DNA from: Egerieimonas sp900552095
GTDB taxonomy: Bacteria > Bacillota > Clostridia > Lachnospirales > Lachnospiraceae
Direction: 5' to 3'
DNA length: 64,000 nt
NCBI GenBank assembly: GCA_902469965.1
Contig: CABREP010000001.1
Span: 33,390 to 97,389, forward strand
Position numbers and translations under genes: made by a program. The notes beneath the pieces are model-generated. The model was not told the origin of the DNA, made no database searches, and worked only from the letters and a program-made list of their open reading frames with translations. Below are positions 1 to 7,954 of this stretch, in pieces; position 1 is the stretch's first letter, and each line of letters starts with the position of its first letter.

Positions 1-2
1 GC

Positions 3-242
3 TATTTTGTTTCTGTGGATACGCTTCCCGGATGTGCCGGCGAAACGGTTCGGCTGGCTCGGGAAGCCGGCGTTACTCTGACCGGGGCAGGAGCGACCTA
101 TCCCTATGGAAAAGATCCGAAGGACAGCAATATTCGTATTGCACCGTCTTTCCCCGTTCCTGAAGAACTGGAGCAGGCGATGGATCTGTTTTGCCTGTGC
201 GTGAAGCTGGCAGGTGTACGAAAACTCTTGAATGAAAAATAA
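3..242 (+). CDS. C-terminal end of a PLP-dependent aminotransferase (partial)
   Basis: The reading frame is open from the window edge and ends at a TAA at 240-242, so only about 79 C-terminal residues are visible. The segment GYFVSVDTLPGCA-like start, the GATYPYGKDP stretch and the NIRIAPSFP motif match the small-domain end of fold-type I PLP aminotransferases of the aspartate/MocR-related group, where the conserved Arg of the IRIAPS motif binds the substrate carboxylate. The PLP lysine lies upstream and cannot be seen. The next gene, glutamate dehydrogenase, starts 20 bases downstream, so the two are probably co-transcribed and linked to amino-acid nitrogen metabolism. Substrate cannot be assigned. 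Confidence 0.8.
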   Translation, partial: YFVSVDTLPGCAGETVRLAREAGVTLTGAGATYPYGKDPKDSNIRIAPSFPVPEELEQAMDLFCLCVKLAGVRKLLNEK

Positions 243-262
243 AAAGAAAAGAGGAAAAAATC

Positions 263-1525
263 ATGGCAGAAAAGTATAATCCGTATGACAATGTGCTTAA
301 AGTTGTAAAGCAGGCAGCGGAAATCCTGGGTTATGAGGAGAGCGACTATGAGGCGATCAAATACCCGGAGCGGGAGTTGAAGGTTTCCGTTCCCGTGCAG
401 ATGGACGATGGTACGGTAAAGGTATTTGAGGGATACCGGATTCAACATTCAACCTCCAGAGGACCGGCTAAGGGCGGAATCCGTTTCCATCCCAATGTAA
501 ATAACGATGAAGTAAAGGCGCTGGCAGCATGGATGACCTTTAAGTGTGCGGTTGTAGGAATTCCCTATGGTGGTGGTAAGGGAGGCGTAATCTGTGATCC
601 TTCCCAACTTTCCGAGCGGGAAATGCGGGCGATTACCCGTCGTTTTACCGCCAGTATAGCTCCTCTGATTGGACCGGATCAGGATATTCCGGCTCCCGAT
701 GTGGGAACTAACGCACAGGTTATGGGCTGGATGATGGATACTTACAGTATGCTTAAAGGCCACTGTGTACCCGGCGTTGTAACGGGCAAACCCATTGAAC
801 TGGGCGGTGCTCTGGGCAGAAGTGAGGCTACCGGACGTGGTGTTATGCTTACGACGAAAAATATTCTTGCAAAAATGGGAATTCCGATGGAAGGAACAGA
901 TGTGGTGATTCAGGGAATGGGTAATGTAGGAAGTATCAGCGCCAAACTGCTTCACCGGGAAGGTATGAAGGTTGTGGCAGTCAGCGATGTATCCGGCGGT
1001 ATTTATAATCCGGACGGATTGAATATTCCTGCAATTCTGGAGTATCTGTCAAAAGACAGAAAGAATCTGCTCAGCGGCTATGAGGAGCCGGGTATGAAGC
1101 GGATTGACAATGCGGAGATTCTGACCATGAAGACAACTGTTCTGGTTCCGGCAGCGCTGGAGAATCAGATTAATGCGGATAATGCAGAGAAAATTCAGGC
1201 CAAGCTGATCGTAGAAGCAGCCAACGGTCCGACTACGGCAGAGGCAGATGAAATCCTGGAGCGTCGTGGAATTACGGTTGTTCCGGATATTTTGACCAAT
1301 GCCGGCGGCGTTGTAGTATCCTATTTTGAGTGGGTACAGAATATTCAGTCGGTCAGCTGGACAGAAGAACATGTAAATGAAGAGTTGAAAAAGATTATGG
1401 ATAAAGCATTCTATGCCGTATGGGATATTACCCAGGAAAAACAGGTTACGATGCGGACTGGCGCTTATCTGATCGCAGTAAAGAGAGTTGTTGAGGCTAA
1501 AAAAGCAAGAGGGATCTGGCCGTAA
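263..1525 (+). CDS. gdhA: NAD-type glutamate dehydrogenase
   Basis: 420 aa, the usual size of short hexameric Glu/Leu/Phe/Val dehydrogenases. It interconverts glutamate with 2-oxoglutarate and ammonia in the cytosol. Visible residues line up with the Clostridium symbiosum enzyme at a constant offset of 19: K70 in PAKGG, K94, catalytic K106 in GGGKGG, A144 and D146 in PAPDVGTN. This supports glutamate as the substrate. The Rossmann motif GMGNVGS lies near residue 218, and an acidic residue after the second strand (AVSDVSGG) favours NAD over NADP. Start ATG is preceded by an AGAGGAAAA ribosome site. The close spacing after an aminotransferase suggests joint use in amino-acid fermentation or transdeamination. 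Confidence 0.93.
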   Translation: MAEKYNPYDNVLKVVKQAAEILGYEESDYEAIKYPERELKVSVPVQMDDGTVKVFEGYRIQHSTSRGPAKGGIRFHPNVNNDEVKALAAWMTFKCAVVGIPYGGGKGGVICDPSQLSEREMRAITRRFTASIAPLIGPDQDIPAPDVGTNAQVMGWMMDTYSMLKGHCVPGVVTGKPIELGGALGRSEATGRGVMLTTKNILAKMGIPMEGTDVVIQGMGNVGSISAKLLHREGMKVVAVSDVSGGIYNPDGLNIPAILEYLSKDRKNLLSGYEEPGMKRIDNAEILTMKTTVLVPAALENQINADNAEKIQAKLIVEAANGPTTAEADEILERRGITVVPDILTNAGGVVVSYFEWVQNIQSVSWTEEHVNEELKKIMDKAFYAVWDITQEKQVTMRTGAYLIAVKRVVEAKKARGIWP

Positions 1526-1572
1526 ATAAGAATTTTGTTTTTCTTGTGCCGTCTCATTAAAAAAATGCAAAA

Positions 1573-1591
1573 TTGTCATGTTACATGACAA
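1573..1591. promoter_or_regulatory. 19-bp dyad upstream of the CocE-type hydrolase
   Basis: TTGTCATGT-T-ACATGACAA is a perfect odd-symmetry palindrome with 9-bp arms around one central base. It sits about 20 bases before the TATAAT at 1612-1617 and overlaps the expected -35 area. This geometry suits a dimeric repressor or activator site better than a terminator, because the T-run follows only after a 10-base gap. The regulator is unknown. Confidence 0.5.
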
Positions 1592-1611
1592 CATCGCCTT
1601 CTTTTTTTTAG

Positions 1612-1617
1612 TATAAT
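1612..1617 (+). promoter_or_regulatory. -10 element of the hydrolase promoter
   Basis: A perfect TATAAT lies 29 bases before the ATG at 1647 and just after the dyad at 1573-1591. No good -35 hexamer stands at 17 bases (CAACAT), so the promoter may depend on an activator bound at the dyad. Confidence 0.5.
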
Positions 1618-1646
1618 TAGCCTATAAACAAAAGGAGGTTCGCAAT

Positions 1647-3467
1647 ATGAAGAAACGTATTACAGAAGTTCTGGGTATTGACGTTCTTCCCAATTACTGG
1701 GACAAACGGTATGTGAAAAACCTGGATAAATTATCCAGACCCAAGTATGAAGTGGAGCTGCATTCCGACGTGTGGCTGACTTTAAGAGACGGCACAAGAA
1801 TGTGCACCGATGTATATCTGCCCAAGGGAGCAGGAAAGGTTCCGGCGCTGGTAAGCTGGTCTGCATACAGCAAGGAGATGCAGGGCTTAAAGCGCGGCGC
1901 GATTCCGCCCGAGTCTCTGGTTTTTGACCATTCCCTGGAAGCCGGTGACATCGATTATTTTGTAAGCAGAGGATATGCCTACATTATTCCCGATCCCCGT
2001 GGAATCGGCAAGAGCGAGGGAGAATGGTATGGTACATACAATCCTCAGGAACACCTGGACACCTATGATCTGATCGAATGGTGTGCAGAGCAGGATTGGT
2101 GTGATGAAAACGTAGGTATGATTGGATACTCTTACTTTGGTATCTGTCAGATCCTGGCAGCGGCACAGCAGCCGCCTCATCTGAGATGTATCATGCCCTG
2201 TTCTTTCGTAGATGACTATTATCAGCACGGATATTATGGCGGCGTTCCCACCACTTACATGACTATTTACTGGGAACTGTGTCCGTCCCATCATCCGGTG
2301 CCCTGGTCACTGAAGATGTACGGCGAGGAGAAGGTTAAGGAAATGATGGCAGACCGCCTGAAGGATCCTGATATTGCCTGCAACTCCTATTTCCAGAAAA
2401 TCCTGACCACCTGGCCGCCGTATTACCATACCTTCTATCTGGATTTCCTGCTGCATCCCCTTGACTGTGATTATTGGAAGCAGCGTTCTGCAAATCAGAT
2501 GTATGAGAAGGTAAAAGTTCCGGTTTACCTGCACTGTGCCTGGTCCCCGCTAGGAAGATGGTCTGCGCCGATCTTCTCCGCTATGAATGATGACCGTCTC
2601 TCCTGCCCGAAACGTCTCGGCGTTCTGGAAGGTTACGACGGACTGGAACTGCCTTACCGGGCTCTGAATGAAGAGTGCCTGCGCTGGTACGATCACTGGC
2701 TGAAAGGTGTGGACACCGGTATCATGGATGAGCCTCCGTATAAATTCTCCGTATTGAACGGCGGAATGCGTTATGAGCACGAGTGGCCGCTGGCGAGAAC
2801 CGACTGGAGAAAGATGTATCTGCGCTCCTTCGGAAGACTGCGCTGGGATCAGGAGCCGGACAGCGATCTGCCGCCGGATGGATTTACCCATATGCCGCCC
2901 ACCATTTCCACAACGATCAACAATCTGGTTTACAAATCTTCCAGATTCCCCTGTGCACAGGAGATCACAGGACCGATCGAACTGCATCTGTGGGCTGCTA
3001 TCGATACAGACGATGCCAACTTTGTATGTAACCTGTTTGATGTTCTGCCGGATGGAACCCGGATGCCGCTTCTGCGCTACGGTTCCCTGAGAGCTTCTCA
3101 TCCCCTGGATAAGGAGAAATCCAAGATTGGCCGTCCGGTACATGACAACAGTGTTTCCATCCCGGTTGTACCCGGAGAAATCAATGAGTATGTGATTGAG
3201 ATCAATCCTACTTCCATGATTATCCCCGCCGGACACTGGCTGGAGCTGGAGATCACCAGCATGAATCCGGAAGCCAGATATCAGGAGTCCTGGACCGGAA
3301 AAGTGGGCAATATGAATGTTGTTCCGAGAAATGTAACTACCAGCTATAAGATTTACAGAGATCATAATCATCCTTCCTATTTACTGCTTCCGACGATTCC
3401 CTATACACCGGCAGAGAACTGGCTGCAGCCGTTCTCCAATACCGATGAGATTGAAGTAGAGGATTAA
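1647..3467 (+). CDS. CocE/NonD-family serine hydrolase (X-Pro dipeptidyl-peptidase S15 type)
   Basis: 606 aa. An alpha/beta-hydrolase domain comes first, with the nucleophile elbow GYSYFG placing the catalytic serine at about residue 162. It is followed by the beta-rich C-terminal jelly-roll domain of this family, ending near 600. Family members hydrolyse acyl or X-Pro peptide bonds; the true substrate here cannot be read from sequence. There is no signal peptide, so it is probably cytosolic. The ATG follows an AAAGGAGGTT ribosome site. The gene is monocistronic, with its own promoter region with a 19-bp dyad upstream and a hairpin terminator downstream. Confidence 0.88.
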   Translation: MKKRITEVLGIDVLPNYWDKRYVKNLDKLSRPKYEVELHSDVWLTLRDGTRMCTDVYLPKGAGKVPALVSWSAYSKEMQGLKRGAIPPESLVFDHSLEAGDIDYFVSRGYAYIIPDPRGIGKSEGEWYGTYNPQEHLDTYDLIEWCAEQDWCDENVGMIGYSYFGICQILAAAQQPPHLRCIMPCSFVDDYYQHGYYGGVPTTYMTIYWELCPSHHPVPWSLKMYGEEKVKEMMADRLKDPDIACNSYFQKILTTWPPYYHTFYLDFLLHPLDCDYWKQRSANQMYEKVKVPVYLHCAWSPLGRWSAPIFSAMNDDRLSCPKRLGVLEGYDGLELPYRALNEECLRWYDHWLKGVDTGIMDEPPYKFSVLNGGMRYEHEWPLARTDWRKMYLRSFGRLRWDQEPDSDLPPDGFTHMPPTISTTINNLVYKSSRFPCAQEITGPIELHLWAAIDTDDANFVCNLFDVLPDGTRMPLLRYGSLRASHPLDKEKSKIGRPVHDNSVSIPVVPGEINEYVIEINPTSMIIPAGHWLELEITSMNPEARYQESWTGKVGNMNVVPRNVTTSYKIYRDHNHPSYLLLPTIPYTPAENWLQPFSNTDEIEVED

Positions 3468-3476
3468 GGACAGCGA

Positions 3477-3523
3477 AAAGAGCAGCCCTTTCGGCACGAA
3501 AAATGCCGGGAGGGCTGTTCTTT
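3477..3523 (+). terminator. Rho-independent terminator after the CocE-type gene
   Basis: An outer 13-bp stem (3477-3489 with 3511-3523, one G-U) encloses an inner CGGCA/TGCCG hairpin. The closing side of the stem is T-rich. Confidence 0.85.
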
Positions 3524-3528
3524 CTGTC

Positions 3529-3557
3529 TGGACGCTTATCAGCCCGCGTGGTATAAT
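3529..3557 (+). promoter_or_regulatory. Sigma-A promoter with extended -10
   Basis: TGGACG, 17-base spacer, then TGG-TATAAT (TATAAT at 3552-3557) precedes the SseB-like gene. The same TGGACG-N17-TATAAT arrangement recurs before the RluF-type gene at 63764-63792. Confidence 0.65.
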
Positions 3558-3615
3558 AAAAAACAGTCGCACAGCGTGCGCGGAAGGATAAGAATAAGAA
3601 GGAGCAAAAAAGAAG

Positions 3616-4500
3616 ATGGGACTGTTTGATAGATTTAAGAAGAAAAATCAGGAGGAAGAGGCCGTACAGGAAAAGAACACGGCACAGGACACCGCAGAAG
3701 AGCAGGTGCGGGATCCGGAAGAGAAGATGCAGGATCCGGCCCGGACAGTGCGGGAACGGGTGGAGGCTCAGCTGAAATGTTTCGAGGAAAATAAAAATGT
3801 GGAGGAGGGGCTTAAGCTTCTCCGGGAGCTTCTGGGCGATGTGGTCTGCATGCCTGTTACCATGTCCATGACCCTGGATGCTCTGGACAGCCTGAATGCG
3901 GGGAAGGATTTTAATCTGGATCAGGCGATGGATGTGAAGCCGGATGTCATCGCGGTAAATGGAAAAGAGAGAGCACTCCCGGTTTTCACCTCCCGGGATC
4001 GGATCCCCATGGATTATCTGCAGAAAAAGCAGCTGTCGGTTACGGAGCTGTCTTTCCGGCAGGCCTGCCAGATGCTGGTGGAGGGAAAGGATAAGTATGA
4101 CTGCATGGCCTTAAATCCCCACACTACGAATATGCGGGTTCCCAGAGAAGTGGCGGAATCTCTGATCCGCCGGGCAGAGCGGCCGAAGGCGGAGAAACTG
4201 CAGATCGGAGTGCTTCAGAACGTGCCGGAGAACCTGGCGGAAGCGGTGAAAAAAGTGGGTCAGGCGCACCCGGAGATCCGCCGGATCTTCCTGCAGTTTA
4301 TGATTCAGAACCAGAAGAAGATCTTTCTTCTGGTGGTGGATGGAGAGGCGGAAGCACTGAAACAGACGCTGGGGGGACTGGCGGAGGAATTTAAGCAGGC
4401 TTCCGGCGGCACGTCTGCCGGTGTGGCCACCTTTGCGGGACAGATGAAGGTGATTCTGGAGCAGCACGAGGTGAAACCGGTCTACACGAAGGAAGGGTAA
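3616..4500 (+). CDS. SseB-like protein
   Basis: 294 aa. A charged, low-complexity N-terminus (residues 1-60, Lys/Glu rich) is followed by an SseB N-terminal-type domain (GKERALPVFTS at about 115-125 and the CMALNPHTTNMRVP stretch) and an SseB C-terminal-type domain (LQIGVLQNVP to the end). SseB was named for enhanced serine sensitivity in E. coli, but its biochemical role is unknown. The protein is soluble and probably cytosolic. The next gene begins two bases after its stop, so it heads a three-gene operon with a methyltransferase and a Sel1-repeat protein. Confidence 0.75.
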   Translation: MGLFDRFKKKNQEEEAVQEKNTAQDTAEEQVRDPEEKMQDPARTVRERVEAQLKCFEENKNVEEGLKLLRELLGDVVCMPVTMSMTLDALDSLNAGKDFNLDQAMDVKPDVIAVNGKERALPVFTSRDRIPMDYLQKKQLSVTELSFRQACQMLVEGKDKYDCMALNPHTTNMRVPREVAESLIRRAERPKAEKLQIGVLQNVPENLAEAVKKVGQAHPEIRRIFLQFMIQNQKKIFLLVVDGEAEALKQTLGGLAEEFKQASGGTSAGVATFAGQMKVILEQHEVKPVYTKEG

Positions 4501-4502
4501 GC

Positions 4503-5255
4503 ATGGAAGCATACACGATTTTTGCAGAAGTTTATGATCTGTTCATGGATAATATCGATTATTCCGGATGGGCGGATTACATCATCCGTCTGCTGCGGGA
4601 GCATGGGGTGAAAGAAGGGCTGGTGCTGGATCTGGGATGCGGAACAGGAACGATGACAGAACTGCTGGCAAAAGACGGCTACGATATGATCGGGGCGGAT
4701 AATTCTCCGGAAATGCTGGAAATTGCCAGGGAGAAGCAGGTAGAGGAAGGACTGGATATCCTTTACCTTTTGCAGGATATGCGTTCTTTTGAACTTTACG
4801 GCACGGTGGCGGCTGTGGTGAGCTGCTGCGATTCCCTGAATTATATTCTGGAGGAAGAGGAACTGCTGCAGGTGTTCCGCCTGGTCAATAATTATCTGGA
4901 TCCGGGAGGGATTTTCCTTTTTGACCTGAATACGGAATACAAATACCGGGAGGTGATCGGGGAAGATACGATCGCGGAAAACCGGGAGGAAGCAAGCTTT
5001 ATCTGGGAAAATTATTACGAGGAGAGCAGCAGGATCAATGAGTATGCGCTGACGCTTTTTGTCCGGGAGGAAGACGGAAGATACGCGAAGCAGGAAGAAT
5101 TTCATTATCAGAGAGCCTGGACGCTGGAAGAGATCCGGCATCTCCTTGATCTGGCCGGGCTTAAGCTTCTGGCGGTATACCGGGCGTTTACGGAGGAGGA
5201 GCCGGACGGGAAGACAGAGCGTCTGCAGTTTGTAGTACAGGAGGTACAGAAATAG
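4503..5255 (+). CDS. Class I SAM-dependent methyltransferase
   Basis: 250 aa. Motif I (VLDLGCGTGTMTELL, about residues 41-55) is a canonical SAM-binding loop, followed by the acidic motif II (GADNSPEML) and a CDSLNY motif IV region. The overall pattern matches small-molecule or protein methyltransferases of the Methyltransf_25 type. The substrate is unknown. It starts two bases after the SseB-like stop and ends two bases before the Sel1-repeat gene, so all three are translationally linked. Confidence 0.8.
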   Translation: MEAYTIFAEVYDLFMDNIDYSGWADYIIRLLREHGVKEGLVLDLGCGTGTMTELLAKDGYDMIGADNSPEMLEIAREKQVEEGLDILYLLQDMRSFELYGTVAAVVSCCDSLNYILEEEELLQVFRLVNNYLDPGGIFLFDLNTEYKYREVIGEDTIAENREEASFIWENYYEESSRINEYALTLFVREEDGRYAKQEEFHYQRAWTLEEIRHLLDLAGLKLLAVYRAFTEEEPDGKTERLQFVVQEVQK

Positions 5256-5257
5256 CG

Positions 5258-5911
5258 ATGGCGGAAAAAGAAAAGCAAAAAGAAGTAACGCTCCAGGATC
5301 TGCTGGTGCTGGCGGAGGGCGGCCAGAGCCGGATCCGGCACGCGGTGGGTGTGTATTATGAAAATGGTTTATATACAGAAGTGGATTATAAAGAGGCGGC
5401 AAAATGGTATGAGAAGGCGGCTGCCCAGGGAAACGGAGATTCACAGACCCGCCTGGGGCTTTTTTATGCCCAGGGACTGGGAGTGGAAAAAGACACCGGA
5501 AAGGCGGCCGGATATTTCCGGCAGGGAGCGGAAAATGGAAACAGCAATGCCCAGTACAACCTGGCGCGCTGCTATGAGACAGGAACCGGTGTAAAGGAAG
5601 ACGCGGGCCAGGCTCTCTCCTGGTATCTGAAATCCGCAAAGCAGGGAGATCCAAGATCTATGTGCTGTGTGGGGAATTATTATATGCAGGGACTCTGTGT
5701 GGAACAGAATTATAAGAAGGCCTTTCAGTGGTTTGAGAAGGCGGCCGGGGAAGAGATTCCGGCGGCGCAGTATAATCTGGCCATCCTTTATCAGTATGGC
5801 TGCGGAGTGGAAAAGGACGAAGAAAAGGCGGCGCTCTGGATGGCGAAGGCGGCCCAGCGGAATTTCCCCCTGGCTGTACAGGCGCTCTCCGGAGAAAAAA
5901 AGGAGCTGTAA
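5258..5911 (+). CDS. Sel1-repeat (SLR) protein
   Basis: 217 aa made largely of about five 36-residue Sel1-like repeats, each with the pattern A-W/YY-KAA-QGN..AQYNLG.. (for example AAKWYEKAAAQGN, GYFRQGAENGNSNAQYNLA, AFQWFEKAAGEEIPAAQYNLA). Such alpha-solenoids act as protein-interaction scaffolds. No signal peptide is present, so it is probably cytosolic. Start ATG lies two bases after the methyltransferase stop, with GGAGG at 5240-5244 inside the upstream gene. Confidence 0.85.
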   Translation: MAEKEKQKEVTLQDLLVLAEGGQSRIRHAVGVYYENGLYTEVDYKEAAKWYEKAAAQGNGDSQTRLGLFYAQGLGVEKDTGKAAGYFRQGAENGNSNAQYNLARCYETGTGVKEDAGQALSWYLKSAKQGDPRSMCCVGNYYMQGLCVEQNYKKAFQWFEKAAGEEIPAAQYNLAILYQYGCGVEKDEEKAALWMAKAAQRNFPLAVQALSGEKKEL

Positions 5912-5947
5912 TTTCGGACAGAAACGAAAAAATAAAAAAAAGGAAAG

Positions 5948-5983
5948 ATATAGCATTGACAACTTTCTTTGTCAATGCTATAT
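5948..5983. promoter_or_regulatory. Operator O1: 15-bp inverted repeat overlapping a consensus promoter
   Basis: Perfect 15-bp arms (5948-5962 and 5969-5983) with the core TTGACAA-N6-TTGTCAA. The palindrome covers both hexamers of the promoter at 5956-5984, so a bound dimer would exclude RNA polymerase. The adjacent XRE regulator is the obvious candidate ligand. Confidence 0.75.
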
Positions 5984-5984
5984 T
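5956..5984 (+). promoter_or_regulatory. Sigma-A promoter of the XRE/ABC operon
   Basis: TTGACA (5956-5961), 17-base spacer, TATATT (5979-5984). It is near consensus and entirely inside operator O1. Confidence 0.8.
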
Positions 5985-5986
5985 TG

Positions 5987-6010
5987 TTTTGACAAGAAAA
6001 ATTGTCAAAA
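5987..6010. promoter_or_regulatory. Operator O2: second inverted repeat
   Basis: TTTTGACAA-N6-TTGTCAAAA, perfect 9-bp arms with the same core and spacer as O1. Its centre is 33 bp from that of O1, about three helical turns. A weaker third copy (TGACAA-N6-TTGAAA, 6011-6028) is centred 21 bp further on, about two turns. Confidence 0.75.
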
Positions 6011-6060
6011 TGACAAGGAAAGTTGAAAAAACGAAAATTTTAGGGGGGGGGTAGAACTGG

Positions 6061-6276
6061 TTGCCGCTGAACAATCGAGTAAAAGAGCACCGGGCCAGGC
6101 TGAATGTAAACCAGGGAGAGCTGGGAAAGTTAGCTGGCGTTTCCCGCCAGACGATCAGTCTGATTGAGCGGGGGGATTATTCCCCGTCGGTAACACTGGC
6201 ACTGAAACTGGCCAGGATATTTGAAGTGCCTGTGGAGGAGATTTTTACCTACACAGATGAGGAGGAAGATTCATGA
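6061..6276 (+). CDS. XRE-family transcriptional regulator
   Basis: 71 aa, a single helix-turn-helix domain (LGKLAGVSRQTISLIERG at about residues 21-38) of the short Cro/YozG-like class. The start is TTG, because a stop codon at 6052-6054 blocks extension; a long G-run (6042-6051) acts as ribosome site. It probably represses its own promoter through the TTGACAA-N6-TTGTCAA operators upstream, and so controls the DUF3169 and ABC-transporter genes that follow with overlapping stops and starts. The inducing signal is not evident. Confidence 0.88.
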   Translation: MPLNNRVKEHRARLNVNQGELGKLAGVSRQTISLIERGDYSPSVTLALKLARIFEVPVEEIFTYTDEEEDS

Positions 6277-7040
6277 GCGCAAAGAACTGGAAATCATATC
6301 TGAAATTAATTGGCTGCATGGCTCTGGGCGCCTGTATAGGAATGGGGATCAACCTGACGACCCAGTATGTGGGAAGAGAGAATCTGGCAGCTTTCACAGA
6401 CCAGGCCGGGAACTGGCTGGATCAGGCTTATCCAGCAATCGGAGCGGCAGTTCTGATTCTGACGATTCTGGCCGAGGCCGGAGGCATGCTTTTTCTGAGA
6501 GGACTGATAAAAAAAGCAGATCAGGCTGCCGGGGATGAAGAAATCGAAGCAATGGAGAACCGGGTGGAAAAATGGCAGGAAGGCCTGATAACTTTTTCTG
6601 CGCTGAGTGTGGCCGTCTCCGTTATTATGATCGGTCTGTACAAAGAGGAATCTCTGGAAACGCTGAAGGGGATCGCCGCCTACTTCCTTTCTTTTCTGGT
6701 TTCGGTCATTTTTCAGACGATTATCATTCACCAGATGCAGAAGCGGGATCCTCGTCTGAAGGGAGATCCCAACGGTTTTCATTTCCAGAAAGATTTTATT
6801 AACAGCTGTGATGAGGCGGAGCGGATGCAGCTTTACCGGAGCGGTTATAAGACGTATCTTTTTATGGCCGGAGCCATGCCGTTTTTTCTGACAGTGGCTC
6901 TTATGATTAAGTTAATCTGGGGAACGGACAGCACGGCGGTCCTGCTGCTGGGGATCCTGTGGCTGCTTCAGATTATCGCAGCGAGGATCTACAGCAGAAA
7001 AGAGAAAAAAAGAAATGGCAAGGAGAGGGAGAGAGTATGA
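6273..7040 (+). CDS. DUF3169-type membrane protein
   Basis: 255 aa with about six predicted membrane helices in pairs (roughly 10-28, 50-72, 98-117, 124-142, 190-210 and 218-236). The layout and the HFQKDFINSCDEAER stretch match DUF3169 proteins, which commonly lie beside small XRE regulators in Firmicutes; their function is unknown. Its start overlaps the XRE stop (ATGA) and its own stop overlaps the ABC ATPase start, so the four genes form one operon. It may act as a partner or sensor for the transporter. Confidence 0.75.
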   Translation: MSAKNWKSYLKLIGCMALGACIGMGINLTTQYVGRENLAAFTDQAGNWLDQAYPAIGAAVLILTILAEAGGMLFLRGLIKKADQAAGDEEIEAMENRVEKWQEGLITFSALSVAVSVIMIGLYKEESLETLKGIAAYFLSFLVSVIFQTIIIHQMQKRDPRLKGDPNGFHFQKDFINSCDEAERMQLYRSGYKTYLFMAGAMPFFLTVALMIKLIWGTDSTAVLLLGILWLLQIIAARIYSRKEKKRNGKERERV

Positions 7041-7954
7041 GACTTGAAGTAAGCGAACTGCGGAAAAATTTTGGGGAGAAAGAAGTGCTCCACGGCGTTT
7101 CCTTTTCCATAGAAAGCGGCCGGGCGCTGGGGCTTCTGGGCCGGAACGGAGCGGGCAAGACCACGACGATCCGGATCCTGATGGATGTTTTCCGTGCCAA
7201 CAGCGGAACGATCACCATGGATGGAGAGAAGTTTGTGCCGTCCCGTTATCAGATCGGCTATCTGCCGGAAGAGCGGGGCTTATATCCCAAGAAGCGGGTG
7301 GATGAACAGATTGTTTATCTGGCGGGACTGCGGGGAATGAGCCAGAAGGAAGCAAAGAAGAATATGAAATACTGGCTGGAGCGCATGGGTGTGGCCCAGT
7401 ATGAGACGAGAAAGCTGGAAACCCTGTCAAAGGGCAATCAGCAGAAGGTACAGCTGGCACAGACCCTGGTTTGCGATCCGGACATCATTATTCTGGATGA
7501 GCCTTTTTCGGGCCTGGATCCTGTCAATTCCCAGATTTTGAAGGAAGTGGTGCAGGAACAGATTGACAAAGGAAAACTGGTGATTTTCTCCAGCCATCAG
7601 ATGAGCTACGTGGAAGAGTTCTGCCAGGATATCGTGATCATCAACCACGGCGATGTGGTTCTGTCCGGGGATCTGGCAGAGATCAAGCGCCAGTATGGAA
7701 AGAACCGCCTGTTTCTGGCGGCGGCGAACCGGGATCCCAAAGAGCTGGCAGAACTGGTGGAGCGTGAGCTGGAGGATCTGGTTACTGTTTATCAGACAGG
7801 AAAAAGAGGAGTGGTGCTGCAGCTTCTGCCCGGAAAAGACAAGAAGATGGTCTTATCTGCCCTGGCAGAGATGGATTTTGATCTGGAGAGCTTTGGCAAT
7901 TATGAGCCGTCTCTGACGGATATTTTTGTGGAAAGAGCAGGTGATGAGGCGTGA
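7037..7954 (+). CDS. ABC transporter ATP-binding protein (NatA-like)
   Basis: 305 aa from the ATG at 7037; in-frame upstream codons lie inside the previous gene and lack a ribosome site. Walker A GRNGAGKTT, signature LSKGNQQKVQLAQ, Walker B IIILDEPFSG and a switch histidine (IFSSHQM) are all present. The C-terminal extension of about 90 residues resembles NatA and other drug or Na+ exporters. It pairs with the permease that starts at 7951. Regulation is probably by the XRE protein of the same operon. Confidence 0.9.
   Translation: MRLEVSELRKNFGEKEVLHGVSFSIESGRALGLLGRNGAGKTTTIRILMDVFRANSGTITMDGEKFVPSRYQIGYLPEERGLYPKKRVDEQIVYLAGLRGMSQKEAKKNMKYWLERMGVAQYETRKLETLSKGNQQKVQLAQTLVCDPDIIILDEPFSGLDPVNSQILKEVVQEQIDKGKLVIFSSHQMSYVEEFCQDIVIINHGDVVLSGDLAEIKRQYGKNRLFLAAANRDPKELAELVERELEDLVTVYQTGKRGVVLQLLPGKDKKMVLSALAEMDFDLESFGNYEPSLTDIFVERAGDEA

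Noticed and set aside
4482..5654. Long open frame of 390 codons on the - strand
   Set aside because: It lies antisense to the methyltransferase and Sel1-repeat genes, is rich in Pro, His and Arg as expected of a shadow frame, and has no ribosome site or family signature.
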